A DNA stretch of 64,000 nt from Vibrio gallicus (GTDB lineage Bacteria; Pseudomonadota; Gammaproteobacteria; Enterobacterales; Vibrionaceae), in contig NZ_AP024871.1 of the NCBI RefSeq assembly GCF_024346875.1, positions 2,232,001 through 2,296,000 on the forward strand, in the 5' to 3' direction. The notes under the pieces are model-generated. The model saw only the letters and a list, made by a program, of their open reading frames with translations, did not search any database and was not told the DNA's origin. Made by a program: the position numbers and the translations under genes. Positions 42,032 through 52,100 of this stretch are shown here, in pieces (the first letter of the stretch is position 1; each line of letters starts with the position of its first letter).

Positions 42032-42768
42032 TGCCAACACGTATTCAAAAAGTCGATATTCTCCGTTATGACCCTGAGAAAGACGAGCAACCGTATCTGC
42101 AAAGCTTTGAGGTTCCATTTGATGACACCATGTCGGTGTTGGATGCTATTGGTTATATCAAAGACCACTTAGATAAGGACCTTGCTTACCGCTGGTCTTG
42201 TCGTATGGCTATCTGTGGCTCATGTGGCATCATGGTCGATAATGTTCCTAAGCTAGCATGTAAGACCTTCTTACGTGATTACCCAAATGGACTTAAGATA
42301 GAGCCATTAGCAAACTTCCCTATCGAAAAAGACCTTATTGTTGATATGACGCCATTTATTGAGCGTCTAGAAGCAATCAAGCCATATATCATAGGTAATG
42401 ATCGCAAAGTTGAAGATGGTACTAACATCCAGACCCCAGAGCAGATGGCTCGCTACAAGCAATTTGCAGCCTGCATTAACTGCGGACTCTGTTATGCAGC
42501 TTGCCCTCAATTTGGCTTAAACCCCGAGTTTATAGGACCTGCTGCCCTTACACTGGCACACCGCTACAACCTAGATTCTCGTGACAACGGTAAGCAAGAG
42601 CGCATGGAACTAATCAATGGTGACAACGGCGCTTGGGGCTGTACTTTTGTCGGTTATTGCTCTGTAGTCTGCCCTAAAAATGTTGACCCAGCAGCGGCTG
42701 TTAACCAAGGCAAAATTGAGTCTTCTAAAGACTTTGTGATTGCGATGCTAAAACCGGAGGATGCGTAA
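42031..42768 (+). CDS. frdB: Fumarate reductase iron-sulfur subunit
   Basis: FrdB carries the electron relay between the quinol site and the flavin. The protein has 245 residues. [2Fe-2S] ligands are in [21 protein letters not shown], [4Fe-4S] in [12 protein letters not shown], and [3Fe-4S] in [17 protein letters not shown]. FrdB-type rather than SdhB by neighbours and length. It overlaps frdA by one base and abuts frdC with no gap. Confidence 0.98.
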   Translation: MPTRIQKVDILRYDPEKDEQPYLQSFEVPFDDTMSVLDAIGYIKDHLDKDLAYRWSCRMAICGSCGIMVDNVPKLACKTFLRDYPNGLKIEPLANFPIEKDLIVDMTPFIERLEAIKPYIIGNDRKVEDGTNIQTPEQMARYKQFAACINCGLCYAACPQFGLNPEFIGPAALTLAHRYNLDSRDNGKQERMELINGDNGAWGCTFVGYCSVVCPKNVDPAAAVNQGKIESSKDFVIAMLKPEDA

Positions 42769-43152
42769 ATGAGTAATCGTAAGCCTTATGTTCGTGAGAT
42801 GAAGCGTACTTGGTGGAAGGATCACTCTTTCTATCGTACTTATATGGTTCGAGAAGCAACAGTACTGCCATTAATCCTGTTCACTGTATTCTTAACCATA
42901 GGTCTGGGGTCTTTAGTTAAAGGCCCTGAAGCTTGGGCTAGCTGGCTTGAGTTTATGAAAAACCCTATCGTAGTCATTATCAACCTGCTTGCTTTAGCAG
43001 GAAGCCTGTTTCATGCACACACATTCTTTAGCATGATGCCTCAGGTAATGCCTATTCGCGTTAAAGGTAAAGCCGTTGATAAAAAAGCAATTATTCTTGC
43101 TCAATGGGCGGCAGTAGCCTTTATTTCACTTGTTGTTCTAATCATAGTTTAA
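42769..43152 (+). CDS. frdC: Fumarate reductase membrane subunit C
   Basis: FrdC anchors the complex and, with FrdD, forms the quinol site. The protein has 127 residues with three membrane helices (about 27-50, 64-85 and 107-127). The conserved N-terminus is [19 protein letters not shown], with the glutamate-containing REATVLPL at the start of helix 1. It begins directly after the frdB stop and 10 bases before frdD. Confidence 0.96.
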   Translation: MSNRKPYVREMKRTWWKDHSFYRTYMVREATVLPLILFTVFLTIGLGSLVKGPEAWASWLEFMKNPIVVIINLLALAGSLFHAHTFFSMMPQVMPIRVKGKAVDKKAIILAQWAAVAFISLVVLIIV

Positions 43153-43162
43153 GGAATATGAC

Positions 43163-43525
43163 GTGATTAATAAGAATCCTAAGCGTTCAGACGAACCAGT
43201 ATGGTGGGGACTTTTTGGTGCTGGTGGTAGCTGGTTTGCAATGATTACCCCTATCACAGTATTTGTACTAGGTATCCTAGTCCCATTTGGAGTGATTGAC
43301 GCTGATGCTATGAGCTATGAGCGTGTTTCTGGCTTCGCTACTAGCCTAATTGGCGCGTTATTTGTTATTGCATCGATTGCGCTACCTATGTGGCATGCAA
43401 TGCACAGATTGCACCATGGTATGCATGACCTTAAATTACACACCGGTGTTGTAGGTAAGATTGCTTGCTACTTTGTAGCTGCATTCTTAAGCTGCCTAGC
43501 CGTTGTGTTTGTGTTCATGATCTAA
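43163..43525 (+). CDS. frdD: Fumarate reductase membrane subunit D
   Basis: FrdD is the second anchor subunit. The protein has 120 residues, three helices (about 18-43, 60-80 and 97-119), with [15 protein letters not shown] at the start and the conserved histidines in [14 protein letters not shown]. The start is GTG at 43163. It is the last gene of frdABCD, followed by a strong hairpin. With menA nearby, the pathway from menaquinone to fumarate is locally represented. Confidence 0.96.
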   Translation: MINKNPKRSDEPVWWGLFGAGGSWFAMITPITVFVLGILVPFGVIDADAMSYERVSGFATSLIGALFVIASIALPMWHAMHRLHHGMHDLKLHTGVVGKIACYFVAAFLSCLAVVFVFMI

Positions 43526-43544
43526 CTGCTCGCCTTGCTATAAA

Positions 43545-43580
43545 CAAAAATGCCGCATCATATGATGCGGCATTTTTTTT
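43545..43580. terminator. Bidirectional terminator between frdD and efp
   Basis: An almost perfect palindrome. AATGCCGCATCAT pairs with ATGATGCGGCATT (centre near 43561), with A-run left and T-run right. Confidence 0.93.
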
Positions 43581-43594
43581 ATTAACAGCAGAAA

Positions 43595-44161
43595 TTACTT
43601 CACGCGACCTACATACTCACCAGTACGAGTATCACATTTCACTACTTCACCAATTTGGATAAATAGTGGTACACGAACTACAGCGCCCGTAGTCAGTGTT
43701 GCCGGTTTACCGCCAGTCCCCTGAGTATCGCCTTTAAGGCCAGGATCTGTTTCCGTAACTTCAAGCTCAACAAAGTTTGGTGGCGTAACCACGATTGGGT
43801 TGCCATTCCACAGAGTCAGCATACAAGTGTTGTTCTCAACCAACCATTTAGCGTTTTCACCTACCGCTTTAACATCCGCAGCAATCTGCTCAAATGTTTC
43901 ATTATTCATAAAGTGGTAGAATTCGCCGTCGTTATATAGATAATCTAGGTCAACGTCCAAGACATCAGCTACTTCAACAGTCTCACCTGACTTGAAGGTT
44001 TTCTCTAAAACCTTACCTGAAAGCAGTTTACGGATCTTAACGCGGTTAAACGCCTGACCTTTACCTGGTTTAACGTATTCGTTTTCTAGGATTACACAAG
44101 GCTCACTATCAAGCATTAGCTTAAGGCCGCCTTTAAATTCGTTGGTACTTACAGTAGCCAT
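43595..44161 (-). CDS. efp: Translation elongation factor P
   Basis: EF-P rescues ribosomes stalled at polyproline stretches. The protein has 188 residues and three beta-barrel domains. The lysine to be beta-lysylated is Lys34 in [10 protein letters not shown], and the C-terminal signature is [27 protein letters not shown] split over the last 30 residues. The modifying enzymes EpmA (39050-40024) and EpmB (next gene, divergent) are both in this window, so Lys34 is probably modified by the E. coli-type route. EpmC is not seen here. Confidence 0.98.
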   Translation of the reverse strand: MATVSTNEFKGGLKLMLDSEPCVILENEYVKPGKGQAFNRVKIRKLLSGKVLEKTFKSGETVEVADVLDVDLDYLYNDGEFYHFMNNETFEQIAADVKAVGENAKWLVENNTCMLTLWNGNPIVVTPPNFVELEVTETDPGLKGDTQGTGGKPATLTTGAVVRVPLFIQIGEVVKCDTRTGEYVGRVK

Positions 44162-44194
44162 GTTGTCCTCTTTTAATATCTAGAGTAAGTTTTA

Positions 44195-45217
44195 ATGCCG
44201 CATATCATAACTCAAAAAGCTGTTTTTGTTGAAAAAAACTGGCTAAAACAACTTGCTGATGGGATCTCCGACCCTGCAGAACTACTAGACTATTTGCAGA
44301 TCGACCCTACGCAATATAATCAAGGGTTCATTGCACGCAAAGCCTTCGCGCAACGGGTCCCCCTAAGCTTTGTTGAGAGAATGGAAAAAGGCAATCCAAA
44401 TGACCCTCTTTTAAGGCAAGTATTGCCAGTCAAAGAAGAGCTCATTGAACACCCTGATTTTGTATTAGACCCTCTACAAGAGCAAGGCAATAAGCAACCT
44501 AGCCTATTACACAAATATCGCAATCGAGTATTACTGATACTGAAAAACAGCTGCGCTATAAACTGTCGTTATTGTTTTCGCCGGCACTTTCCCTACGCAG
44601 AAAACCGAGGCGGAAAGGCCATTTGGCAATCTAACATCGATTATATCGCCGCTCACCCTGAGATTGATGAAGTCATTCTATCTGGTGGTGACCCGCTAAT
44701 GGCAAAGGATGAAGAGCTTCAGTTTTTAGTTACTAAGCTTGCGGAGATCCCGCATCTAAAACGTTTACGTATCCATTCCCGCTTGCCCGTTGTAATTCCT
44801 GACAGAATCACCGATGCACTGTGTAACATATTACAACAGACGCGCCTAAAAACCGTACTTGTCATGCATATCAACCACCCTCAAGAAATATCTCAAGACT
44901 TGGTATTGGCTTGCCGTAGGCTCAAGCAAGCAGACGTTACCTTACTCAATCAAGGGGTATTATTAAAAGGGGTGAATGATGACGCGAAGGTGCTAGTTAA
45001 ATTGGGTGAGGAGCTATTTGATGCCGGCATCCTACCTTATTATCTATATGTCTTAGATAAGGTAGCAGGAGCGACTCACTTTTATATTCCAGACGCGAAA
45101 GCGAAACAGATAATGGCAGAGGTAATGGCAAATACCTCCGGGTACTTAGTTCCAAAACTCACTAGAGAAATTGGCGGCAAGCCGAGTAAAACTCCACTCG
45201 ACTTGCAACTAGGTTAA
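44195..45217 (+). CDS. epmB: EF-P beta-lysylation protein EpmB (lysine 2,3-aminomutase-like)
   Basis: EpmB is a radical-SAM, PLP-dependent enzyme that converts (S)-alpha-lysine to (R)-beta-lysine, the donor for EpmA. The protein has 340 residues. The [4Fe-4S] motif is CAINCRYCFRRHFPY (CX3CX2C). Also seen are DEVILSGGDPLMAKD, RLRIHSRLPVVIP and the PLP-lysine region near the C-terminus (KTPLDLQLG). Only 33 bases separate its start from that of the divergent efp, so their promoters must overlap or extend into coding sequence. Confidence 0.96.
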   Translation: MPHIITQKAVFVEKNWLKQLADGISDPAELLDYLQIDPTQYNQGFIARKAFAQRVPLSFVERMEKGNPNDPLLRQVLPVKEELIEHPDFVLDPLQEQGNKQPSLLHKYRNRVLLILKNSCAINCRYCFRRHFPYAENRGGKAIWQSNIDYIAAHPEIDEVILSGGDPLMAKDEELQFLVTKLAEIPHLKRLRIHSRLPVVIPDRITDALCNILQQTRLKTVLVMHINHPQEISQDLVLACRRLKQADVTLLNQGVLLKGVNDDAKVLVKLGEELFDAGILPYYLYVLDKVAGATHFYIPDAKAKQIMAEVMANTSGYLVPKLTREIGGKPSKTPLDLQLG

Positions 45218-45227
45218 ATATTAGGCT

Positions 45228-45794
45228 CTATTTGGCAAAGTTTACGATAGGGAAGCACTTCAAAAAACCATTATCAGCACAGTTAATAAGGCCGATCTGA
45301 ACACCTTCAATCTTATCGGTCATATTAAAGATACCCAGTTGGAAGGTTGAACTTTTAGAGATACTAGCAAACGCTACATCAGCACTGGTTTTACCTTCAG
45401 AGTAATTGGCCAATCCAAAGTTTAGACCTTTCACATTATTGGTAATATTAACTGCACTGATATTCGCCCCAGTGGTGTTTCCTGGGTTCCAGTTAAATAG
45501 ACCGAATGCAGCCCCCGTCATCTGTTGATTTACCTTAGACCCACCAAAGAACAGGCCGATATTTACACCTGTCATTCGATCTCGCTCAGACATACCCAAT
45601 ACCGAAATATCTAAGCCCTTAACTTCACTTACTTTACCGTGTAATACCGATAATCGAACCCCACCAACCGAGCTTGCATTTGGGGCATTAAACCCATTGA
45701 CTGAAGAGAACATGACAGGTGTGCTATCTGCCATAGCCAAAGGAGATGTAAGGGCTGCTACTGTGGTCGCTACTGCTATTAGTCGTTTCTTCAT
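45228..45794 (-). CDS. Secreted protein with repeated Gly/Asn strands, unknown function
   Basis: I do not recognise a function. I start it at 45794 (188 aa, MKKRLIAVA), where GGAT lies just before the ATG; an ATG four codons upstream is the only other option. A signal peptide (about 1-22, cleavage after MADS-like AMA) precedes a mature region of short repeated blocks of the form GVNIGLF, GAAFGLFNW, GANISAVN, GLNFGLANY and GVQIGLINC, about 20 residues apart. This resembles the surface-repeat proteins named LA_2272 family and suggests a beta-helix or barrel. Two cysteines sit near the C-terminus (INCADNGFLKC). It converges on epmB. Confidence 0.65.
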   Translation of the reverse strand: MKKRLIAVATTVAALTSPLAMADSTPVMFSSVNGFNAPNASSVGGVRLSVLHGKVSEVKGLDISVLGMSERDRMTGVNIGLFFGGSKVNQQMTGAAFGLFNWNPGNTTGANISAVNITNNVKGLNFGLANYSEGKTSADVAFASISKSSTFQLGIFNMTDKIEGVQIGLINCADNGFLKCFPIVNFAK

Positions 45795-45913
45795 TTTAAA
45801 ATCCATATTATTTTGATTACAACGTTATAGACTTGAATATCAAGCACTCACCTAAGCATAAATCAAAATCACAAACTCACACGGAAAAGACAAAAATTTC
45901 ATATATTTATCAT

Positions 45914-45944
45914 AAAAAAAGCCCCTAGCATGATGCTAAGGGCT
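45914..45944 (-). terminator. Terminator of ybiT
   Basis: On the minus strand AGCCCTTAGCAT pairs with ATGCTAGGGGCT (one U:G), followed by seven T. The wobble is a mismatch on the plus strand, so it acts for ybiT. Confidence 0.88.
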
Positions 45945-45971
45945 ATCTATAAAACTAACTAACGAGTAGCG

Positions 45972-47564
45972 TTAGCCAGTGATACTACGCGACTTCAACA
46001 ACTCCGCATATGTACCACGGAAGTCATTGATCTTATTGTCTTTGATTTCAAGCACTCGGGTAGCCAATGAATCTACGAACACACGGTCGTGCGATACGAA
46101 GAATAACGTCCCTTTATATTGCTCAAGTGCAGTATTTAGCGACTCAATAGATTCCATGTCCATGTGGTTGGTTGGTTCATCCATCAATAGAATGTTTGGC
46201 TTATGCATCATGATTTTACCCAACAGCATACGACCTTGCTCACCACCAGACAGAACCTTTACTGACTTCTTAATATCATCCTGACCAAATAGCATACGAC
46301 CAAGGAAGCTGCGCACTACCTGCTCATCTTCACCTTCTTGACGCCATTGTGACATCCAATCAAAAACCTTCAGGTCTTCGGCAAAGTCTTCGGCATGGTC
46401 TTGAGCATAATAGCCAATATTTGAGTTTTCAGACCACTTGAACTCACCTGAGCGTGCATTAAGTGCACCTGCCAAGGTGTTAAGTAGCGTTGTTTTACCT
46501 ACGCCGTTCTCACCGATAATCGCAACGCGCTCACCCACTTCGAAGATAGCGTTAAAGTCAGTGAATAGGTCATTTTCAAAGCCTTGAGTTAGGTTTTCCA
46601 CAACCAGTGCATTACGGAACAACTCTTTAGATTGCTCAAAGCGAATAAATGGGTTTTGGCGGCTTGATGCCTTAACTTCTTCAAGCTGAATCTTATCAAT
46701 TTGCTTAGCACGAGAGGTTGCTTGCTTAGCCTTTGATGCGTTTGCAGAGAAGCGTGATACAAAGGTTTGTAACTCAGAAATCTGAGCTTTTTTCTTCGCA
46801 TTATCAGAAAGTAAACGTTCGCGAACCTGAGTTGCCGCCGTCATGTACTCATCATAATTACCAGGATATAGGCGCAGTTCACCGTAATCCAAATCCGCCA
46901 TATGAGTACATACAGAGTTAAGGAAGTGACGGTCATGCGAAATGATAATCATGGTGCAATCACGCTGATTAAGGGTCTCTTCCAGCCAGCGAATAGTATC
47001 CATATCCAAGTTGTTGGTTGGTTCATCAAGTAGCATGATGTGCGGGTCTGCAAATAGCACCTGAGCCAATAGCACACGCAGTTTCCAACCCGGAGCAACC
47101 TCACTCATCAAGCCATAGTGAAGCTCTTCTTCAATACCAACAGCCAACAAAAGCTCTCCGGCTTTGGCTTCTGCCATATAGCCGTCCATCTCCGCAAACT
47201 GAACTTCTAGGTCCGCAACTAGCATACCTTCGTCTTCAGTCATCTCAGGCAGTGAGTAAATGCGTTCACGCTCCTGTTTCACTTCCCAAAGCTCTTTAAA
47301 GCCCATGATTACAGTATCAATAACTGTAAACTCTTCATAAGCAAATTGGTTCTGGTTTAGCTTAGCAACACGCTCATTTGGGTCATAGCTAACGTTCCCA
47401 CCAGAAGGCTCTAGTTCACCACTTAAGATCTTCATGAAGGTAGACTTACCGCAGCCATTAGCACCGATAAGGCCATAGCGATTGCCTTCACCAAATTTAA
47501 CTGAGATATTTTCAAAAAGTGGTTTAGCACCGAACTGTTGAGTGATATTAGCTGTGGAAATCAA
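45972..47564 (-). CDS. ybiT: ABC-F family ATPase YbiT
   Basis: ABC-F proteins bind the ribosomal E-site and adjust translation; the exact role of YbiT is less clear than that of EttA. The protein has 530 residues, the same length as E. coli YbiT. The first ATPase domain has [10 protein letters not shown] and [10 protein letters not shown]. The inter-domain linker is the charged [15 protein letters not shown] helix region. The second domain has [19 protein letters not shown] and [10 protein letters not shown]. The first domain has [11 protein letters not shown] where LSGG is usual, which is also true of E. coli YbiT as I recall it. No membrane segments. Confidence 0.93.
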   Translation of the reverse strand: MISTANITQQFGAKPLFENISVKFGEGNRYGLIGANGCGKSTFMKILSGELEPSGGNVSYDPNERVAKLNQNQFAYEEFTVIDTVIMGFKELWEVKQERERIYSLPEMTEDEGMLVADLEVQFAEMDGYMAEAKAGELLLAVGIEEELHYGLMSEVAPGWKLRVLLAQVLFADPHIMLLDEPTNNLDMDTIRWLEETLNQRDCTMIIISHDRHFLNSVCTHMADLDYGELRLYPGNYDEYMTAATQVRERLLSDNAKKKAQISELQTFVSRFSANASKAKQATSRAKQIDKIQLEEVKASSRQNPFIRFEQSKELFRNALVVENLTQGFENDLFTDFNAIFEVGERVAIIGENGVGKTTLLNTLAGALNARSGEFKWSENSNIGYYAQDHAEDFAEDLKVFDWMSQWRQEGEDEQVVRSFLGRMLFGQDDIKKSVKVLSGGEQGRMLLGKIMMHKPNILLMDEPTNHMDMESIESLNTALEQYKGTLFFVSHDRVFVDSLATRVLEIKDNKINDFRGTYAELLKSRSITG

Positions 47565-47652
47565 AGCGGACCCTTATGCATAAAAAAATAACCGCGCAAA
47601 GGTACTCGTTTGCGGGAAAAATAGCCAGTAAAGTTTGAAGTTGTACACAATT

Positions 47653-49092
47653 TTATTTGTGACTTATCACTAAACGATGCCCTTCTGAGTGTGGTTCAAA
47701 GTCAATAAAGCTTTGAATTGCTTTAAGTTCATCTTCTTGATAGTGAGTGACATACAACAAGGTGCTTAAATTAGCACTCGCAATCTTATCCAAGGCAGCA
47801 TGTACAAGTTGGCGACTAATAAAATCTAGCCCTTGATATGGCTCATCCAGCACCAATAGCTCAGGTTGCTTGATAAGCGCTCGTGCTACCAGTAACAAGC
47901 GTTGCTGCCCGTAATCTAGGCTTTTAAAACCAACCTTGGCTAAGTGACCCATTTCAAGAACCTCTAACCAGCGCTGGGCAAATTGAACTTGCTTCTTACT
48001 CGGTTGCTCATACAAACCAATTGAGTCAAAGTAACCCGATAACAGCACCTCAAGGGCATTACACCCAACCCGGTATTGCAGGTGTAATGATGAAGAGACA
48101 ATACCGATACGCTTTTTAACATCCCAGATAGACTCACCACTCCCACGCTTGATCCCAAATATCTGAATATCATTGGCATAGCATTGTGGATGGTCTCCAA
48201 CAATCAATCCTAATAAGGTGCTCTTACCACAACCATTTGGTCCACGCACCTGCCAGTGCTGGCCGCGCGCCATGCTCCAAGTGAAGTCTTTAAAGATCAC
48301 TCCATCAAGGTATTCGACCTTAGCGTTGGTAAGGGATATCAATGCCCCACTCGCGGGCTGAATAGACTGTTCCGACTCCATCAACCCAAGCCAATCTTCA
48401 CTCTTTGATTGAGATAATGCTTGTACCTGCTGCCGCAAGGGATGTTGCTGCCATTGATCCATGGTCAGTGTTTGATTTAGCCTTTGATTATCAAACAGGG
48501 CAATATTAGAAATACAGCTTGGAAACTCATCCTCTCGCGAGGTCATAACAATCAGCTGCATCTTACTCGCAAGCTGATTGAGAAGTACGGTCAGCGATGC
48601 TCTATGCGCTATATCTAATCCAGAGTAGGGCTCATCTAGTATCAAAAGTTGAGGGTCTAAAACTAATGCTCTCGCTAACATCAAGCGGCGGGTTTCCCCT
48701 GTTGAAAGCTGCCTAAATGGTCGATTTTTTAGTGAGTCTAAGTCTGCTTTTTGTATTACATCTTCAAGCTTCTGCTCACTACAACCCAGCTCTAATATAA
48801 GTTGTTCAACGCTAGAGCCGTAATCTATAGAGTCCTGAAAGTCGGTTTCATCATTGGCAAGCTCACGCTCAAGAAGCTTTTGTTGTTCATACAAAGAGAC
48901 GCAGCCTATCGCTTGTGGGAGCTGGTTAAGCACGCCACTGTCCGTCTCAATCTCTTGGGTCAGCACCTGTTCCAATAATCGATTGCTATCGCCTGAAGTG
49001 GTGAGTATTCCCCAATGCTTGTCACCTAATAGCCAATCCTTAATAACCAGCTTAGTGGTAGCATTACCGATATTGAGTCCCTGAATATGCAT
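47653..49092 (-). CDS. modF: ModF-like tandem ABC ATPase with degenerate first Walker A
   Basis: Two ABC domains in 479 residues without membrane segments, as in E. coli ModF (PhrA), a protein near the molybdate genes whose role is uncertain. I start at 49092 (MHIQGLNIG) because AAGGAG lies seven bases upstream; the ATG eight codons earlier has none. The C-terminal domain is intact (GPNGCGKSTLLGLIVGDHPQ, then SLDYGQQRLLLVARAL, LLVLDEPYQGLD) and ends HRLVISHK like ModF. In the N-terminal domain the P-loop GxxGxGKS is replaced by TTSGDSNR although STGETRRLMLARAL and LLILDEPYSGLD remain. No mod genes adjoin it. Confidence 0.82.
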   Translation of the reverse strand: MHIQGLNIGNATTKLVIKDWLLGDKHWGILTTSGDSNRLLEQVLTQEIETDSGVLNQLPQAIGCVSLYEQQKLLERELANDETDFQDSIDYGSSVEQLILELGCSEQKLEDVIQKADLDSLKNRPFRQLSTGETRRLMLARALVLDPQLLILDEPYSGLDIAHRASLTVLLNQLASKMQLIVMTSREDEFPSCISNIALFDNQRLNQTLTMDQWQQHPLRQQVQALSQSKSEDWLGLMESEQSIQPASGALISLTNAKVEYLDGVIFKDFTWSMARGQHWQVRGPNGCGKSTLLGLIVGDHPQCYANDIQIFGIKRGSGESIWDVKKRIGIVSSSLHLQYRVGCNALEVLLSGYFDSIGLYEQPSKKQVQFAQRWLEVLEMGHLAKVGFKSLDYGQQRLLLVARALIKQPELLVLDEPYQGLDFISRQLVHAALDKIASANLSTLLYVTHYQEDELKAIQSFIDFEPHSEGHRLVISHK

Positions 49093-49136
49093 ACTGTGCT
49101 CCTTATTTTTTCTCATTGTGCCACGACTCTAGGCAT

Positions 49137-49163
49137 AAAAAAATCCGCCTATACAAGGCGGAT
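49137..49163 (-). terminator. Terminator of pulA
   Basis: ATCCGCC (49143-49149) pairs with GGCGGAT (49157-49163), with an A-run on the left that becomes a U-run on the minus strand. Confidence 0.9.
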
Positions 49164-49190
49164 ATAATTATACAGTTACCTAGGAGAGCG

Positions 49191-52100
49191 TTATTCGACT
49201 CTTGTTACTGATACCACAGGTGCAGCAGGTCCATCACCAGGCAATACATATGCCGCATTTAGCGTAAATTGATAAAGACCACTATCGCTAATATTGATGA
49301 CACAATTTCCATCACTACCTAGCGGTAAAGAGTCACTGCCTTGCTCAGCCCAGTCACAGCCGATATTTGGCTGTGACCAGCTCGCATCTGCAAATTTAAA
49401 GCCATACTCACCCGCTTCTAGTTGTGCTTGTAACTGATAATTTCCATTACCAACAAAACTCATTGCAAAGTTTGGATCATCACTCCAACCATTCATATCC
49501 CCTTTTACGAAAACCGTTGTATCACCATAAGGAGGCTGATTAGATGAGTCTTTATTGCTCCAATCAACAGGTAGACCTGCACCTTGAGTCCCTAGTTGAG
49601 GCTGCACAAACACTGCGGTAGTCAGTGCCGGAACATTAAAGGTTGAAGAACTAAAGGTTGATTGCTTAACAATGTCATCAGCCGAACTCTGCTGTACTGA
49701 ATGAAGCTCAAAGTTTTGCGCCCCATCAACAGTAAAGCTTTGCATTTCAGAGGTCGCATTCACCACGACTACGATTGCATCGTAGTTTGGATCAAGGTCT
49801 GCGCCAGCGCTCACCCCATCGTCTATCGACATCACGACCAAGCCATAGGTTTGGCCTTGTCCAACGTTACGGAAATCAACACGGTTTTCCACATCTTGAG
49901 CGGTTTGTAGCATGAACAATGGACTTCCAGTGCGCATCTTAAGAAGCTCTATGAATTGCTGCTTAGCCAGCTCTATATTCGACTCATCTACCTCTAGAGT
50001 AGGGTCGGCAATAATCTGACCGATCAGTTCATAGTTGGCACCATCTTTATCTTCACGTGGTAAACCCACATTCCAATTGTTATCGCTGCCATCAAAACGG
50101 ACTCGGTTAAACCAATCGCCAGAGTCATAAGAGTCTCGCTGCATTGATTTGGAACGCAACAATTCCGAACCCATGTGAATGAATGGAATACCTTGCCCTG
50201 TCATCACAGTAGATAACGCCACTGTCTGCATGCGAGCACGCTCGGCCGGCTCCACTCCAGTAGCGGCTTTATAGGCATTGTTATCCCATAGGGTTTGGTT
50301 GTCATGTTTAGATACGTAAGAGATATTTTCTGATGGTGCTTTGGTGTAACCTGCAGGGGCGCCATTATAGTCGATGCTTTTACCATCTTTGGTCGCTCCG
50401 GTGTAATCAACTAAAACATAGTCAGCCAAATTACCTGCCATTCCTAAGCGTACAAGGTCTTGATTGTGAAGCATGTTATCAAGCTCTTGTTGGCTCATAT
50501 CTCGACGCTCATTTGGGTACGCAGCATTGGCAAATCCTTGATTCTTACGCAACCCAGTATGGTCTCCATCAAATGGACTGCCGCCACGCATAGCATCACG
50601 TAATCGGTCAGAAAAAGTACCAATACCCGTACCAGCCATATTAATTTGATTTGCCTGCTCAAAACGTGCGTTATTCGCTACCTCACCAAAGTCCCAGCCC
50701 TCACCGTAGAACAAGATGTCAGGACGCACCTTACGTACTTCTTCTAGCGCCTCAACCATCAAGTTTTTAGGTTGATGAGCCATAAGATCAAAGCGGAATC
50801 CATCCACGTTATATTCTTTAGCCCACGTAACCAAAGAGTCCACCATCAGCTTACCCATCATCAGATTCTCTGTGGCTGTGTTATCACAACAAGTTGAGGT
50901 CTCTACCCCACCAGTAGTGATATTCAATCGATGATAATATCCAGGGACAATCTTATCTAATACAGACTTGTCATTGGTACCAGAAGCATTGGTATGGTTG
51001 TATACCACATCCATAATTAGCTTAAGGCCCATATCATGGGTTGCCTTTACCATTTCCCTAAATTCTTTGATACGGGTTGAGCCTTCTGCATTGGTCGCAT
51101 AACTGCCCTCTGGTACCGTATAGTGGAATGGGTCATAGCCCCAGTTAAAGCTATCTAAGTCTCGCAGGTCATTCATCAAAGATTGTGCATCTTTGGTTGC
51201 AGGGTCATAGCTTTGCAACACACTTTCTATGGTTGCATTGCTATCTTGATTGCCACATACGCTAGCCGTTGGTCTTACCTCACACAACTCGCCAACAGTG
51301 TCATCAATATCTATCGTGTGCGCTTCATTTACCGTTGCAATATCAAACGCAGGCAGAATATGAAGAGTATTTAATCCTGCTTCCTGAAGCTGTTTAAGGT
51401 GGCTAACAGATTCGCGCTGCTGTTCGGTGAGTGCGAGGTATTTACCATTATTAGAAGGGTCTCCCATAGCGTCACTGAAACTAAAATCTCTTAGTTGAGA
51501 TTCATATAAAATATGATACTCATCGAGATATTCACCATCATCCCCGGTTGGAGTTTCAGGTCTTTCATAATCGTCCCAATTTTCAGGTTTAAGATGTTTA
51601 TCATCTTCTAAGTCAACAACCTGAGAATATGCGGAGTTAGCTGAAACACTCAATGAGTAAGGGTCGGTGACCATTACAGTTTCGAGTCGTTTTGTGGTTG
51701 GATGGTATACAGTGATCTCGTAGCGGTAAAACTTATCCACGGCACCTTGAACATCATCAGATTCCCACACGCCATTGTGCGGATTCTCAACCATTGGAAC
51801 CTTTTTAGTCTGCTTCTTCTGTGGGGTGTAGATGTAAAGGGTTACGTTTTGAGCAGTTGGTGCCCACAACTTAAAGTTAGTACTCGAGCCGTCAACAATT
51901 GCCCCAAGCTCTTGAGAGATTGCATTGCCGGCACTCTCATTTGCAAACACATCATCGAGAACCCCAGATTTCTGTATTTCAGTTGAGCTCATAAGTTCAT
52001 TGTCAGCGTTATATGCCGCCAATACGATCTGGCTCTTTAATATTTGTCTTAACGTCTCATCATCAACATCAATATTAATTCCAGTAAAGCCCGCTAAGTG

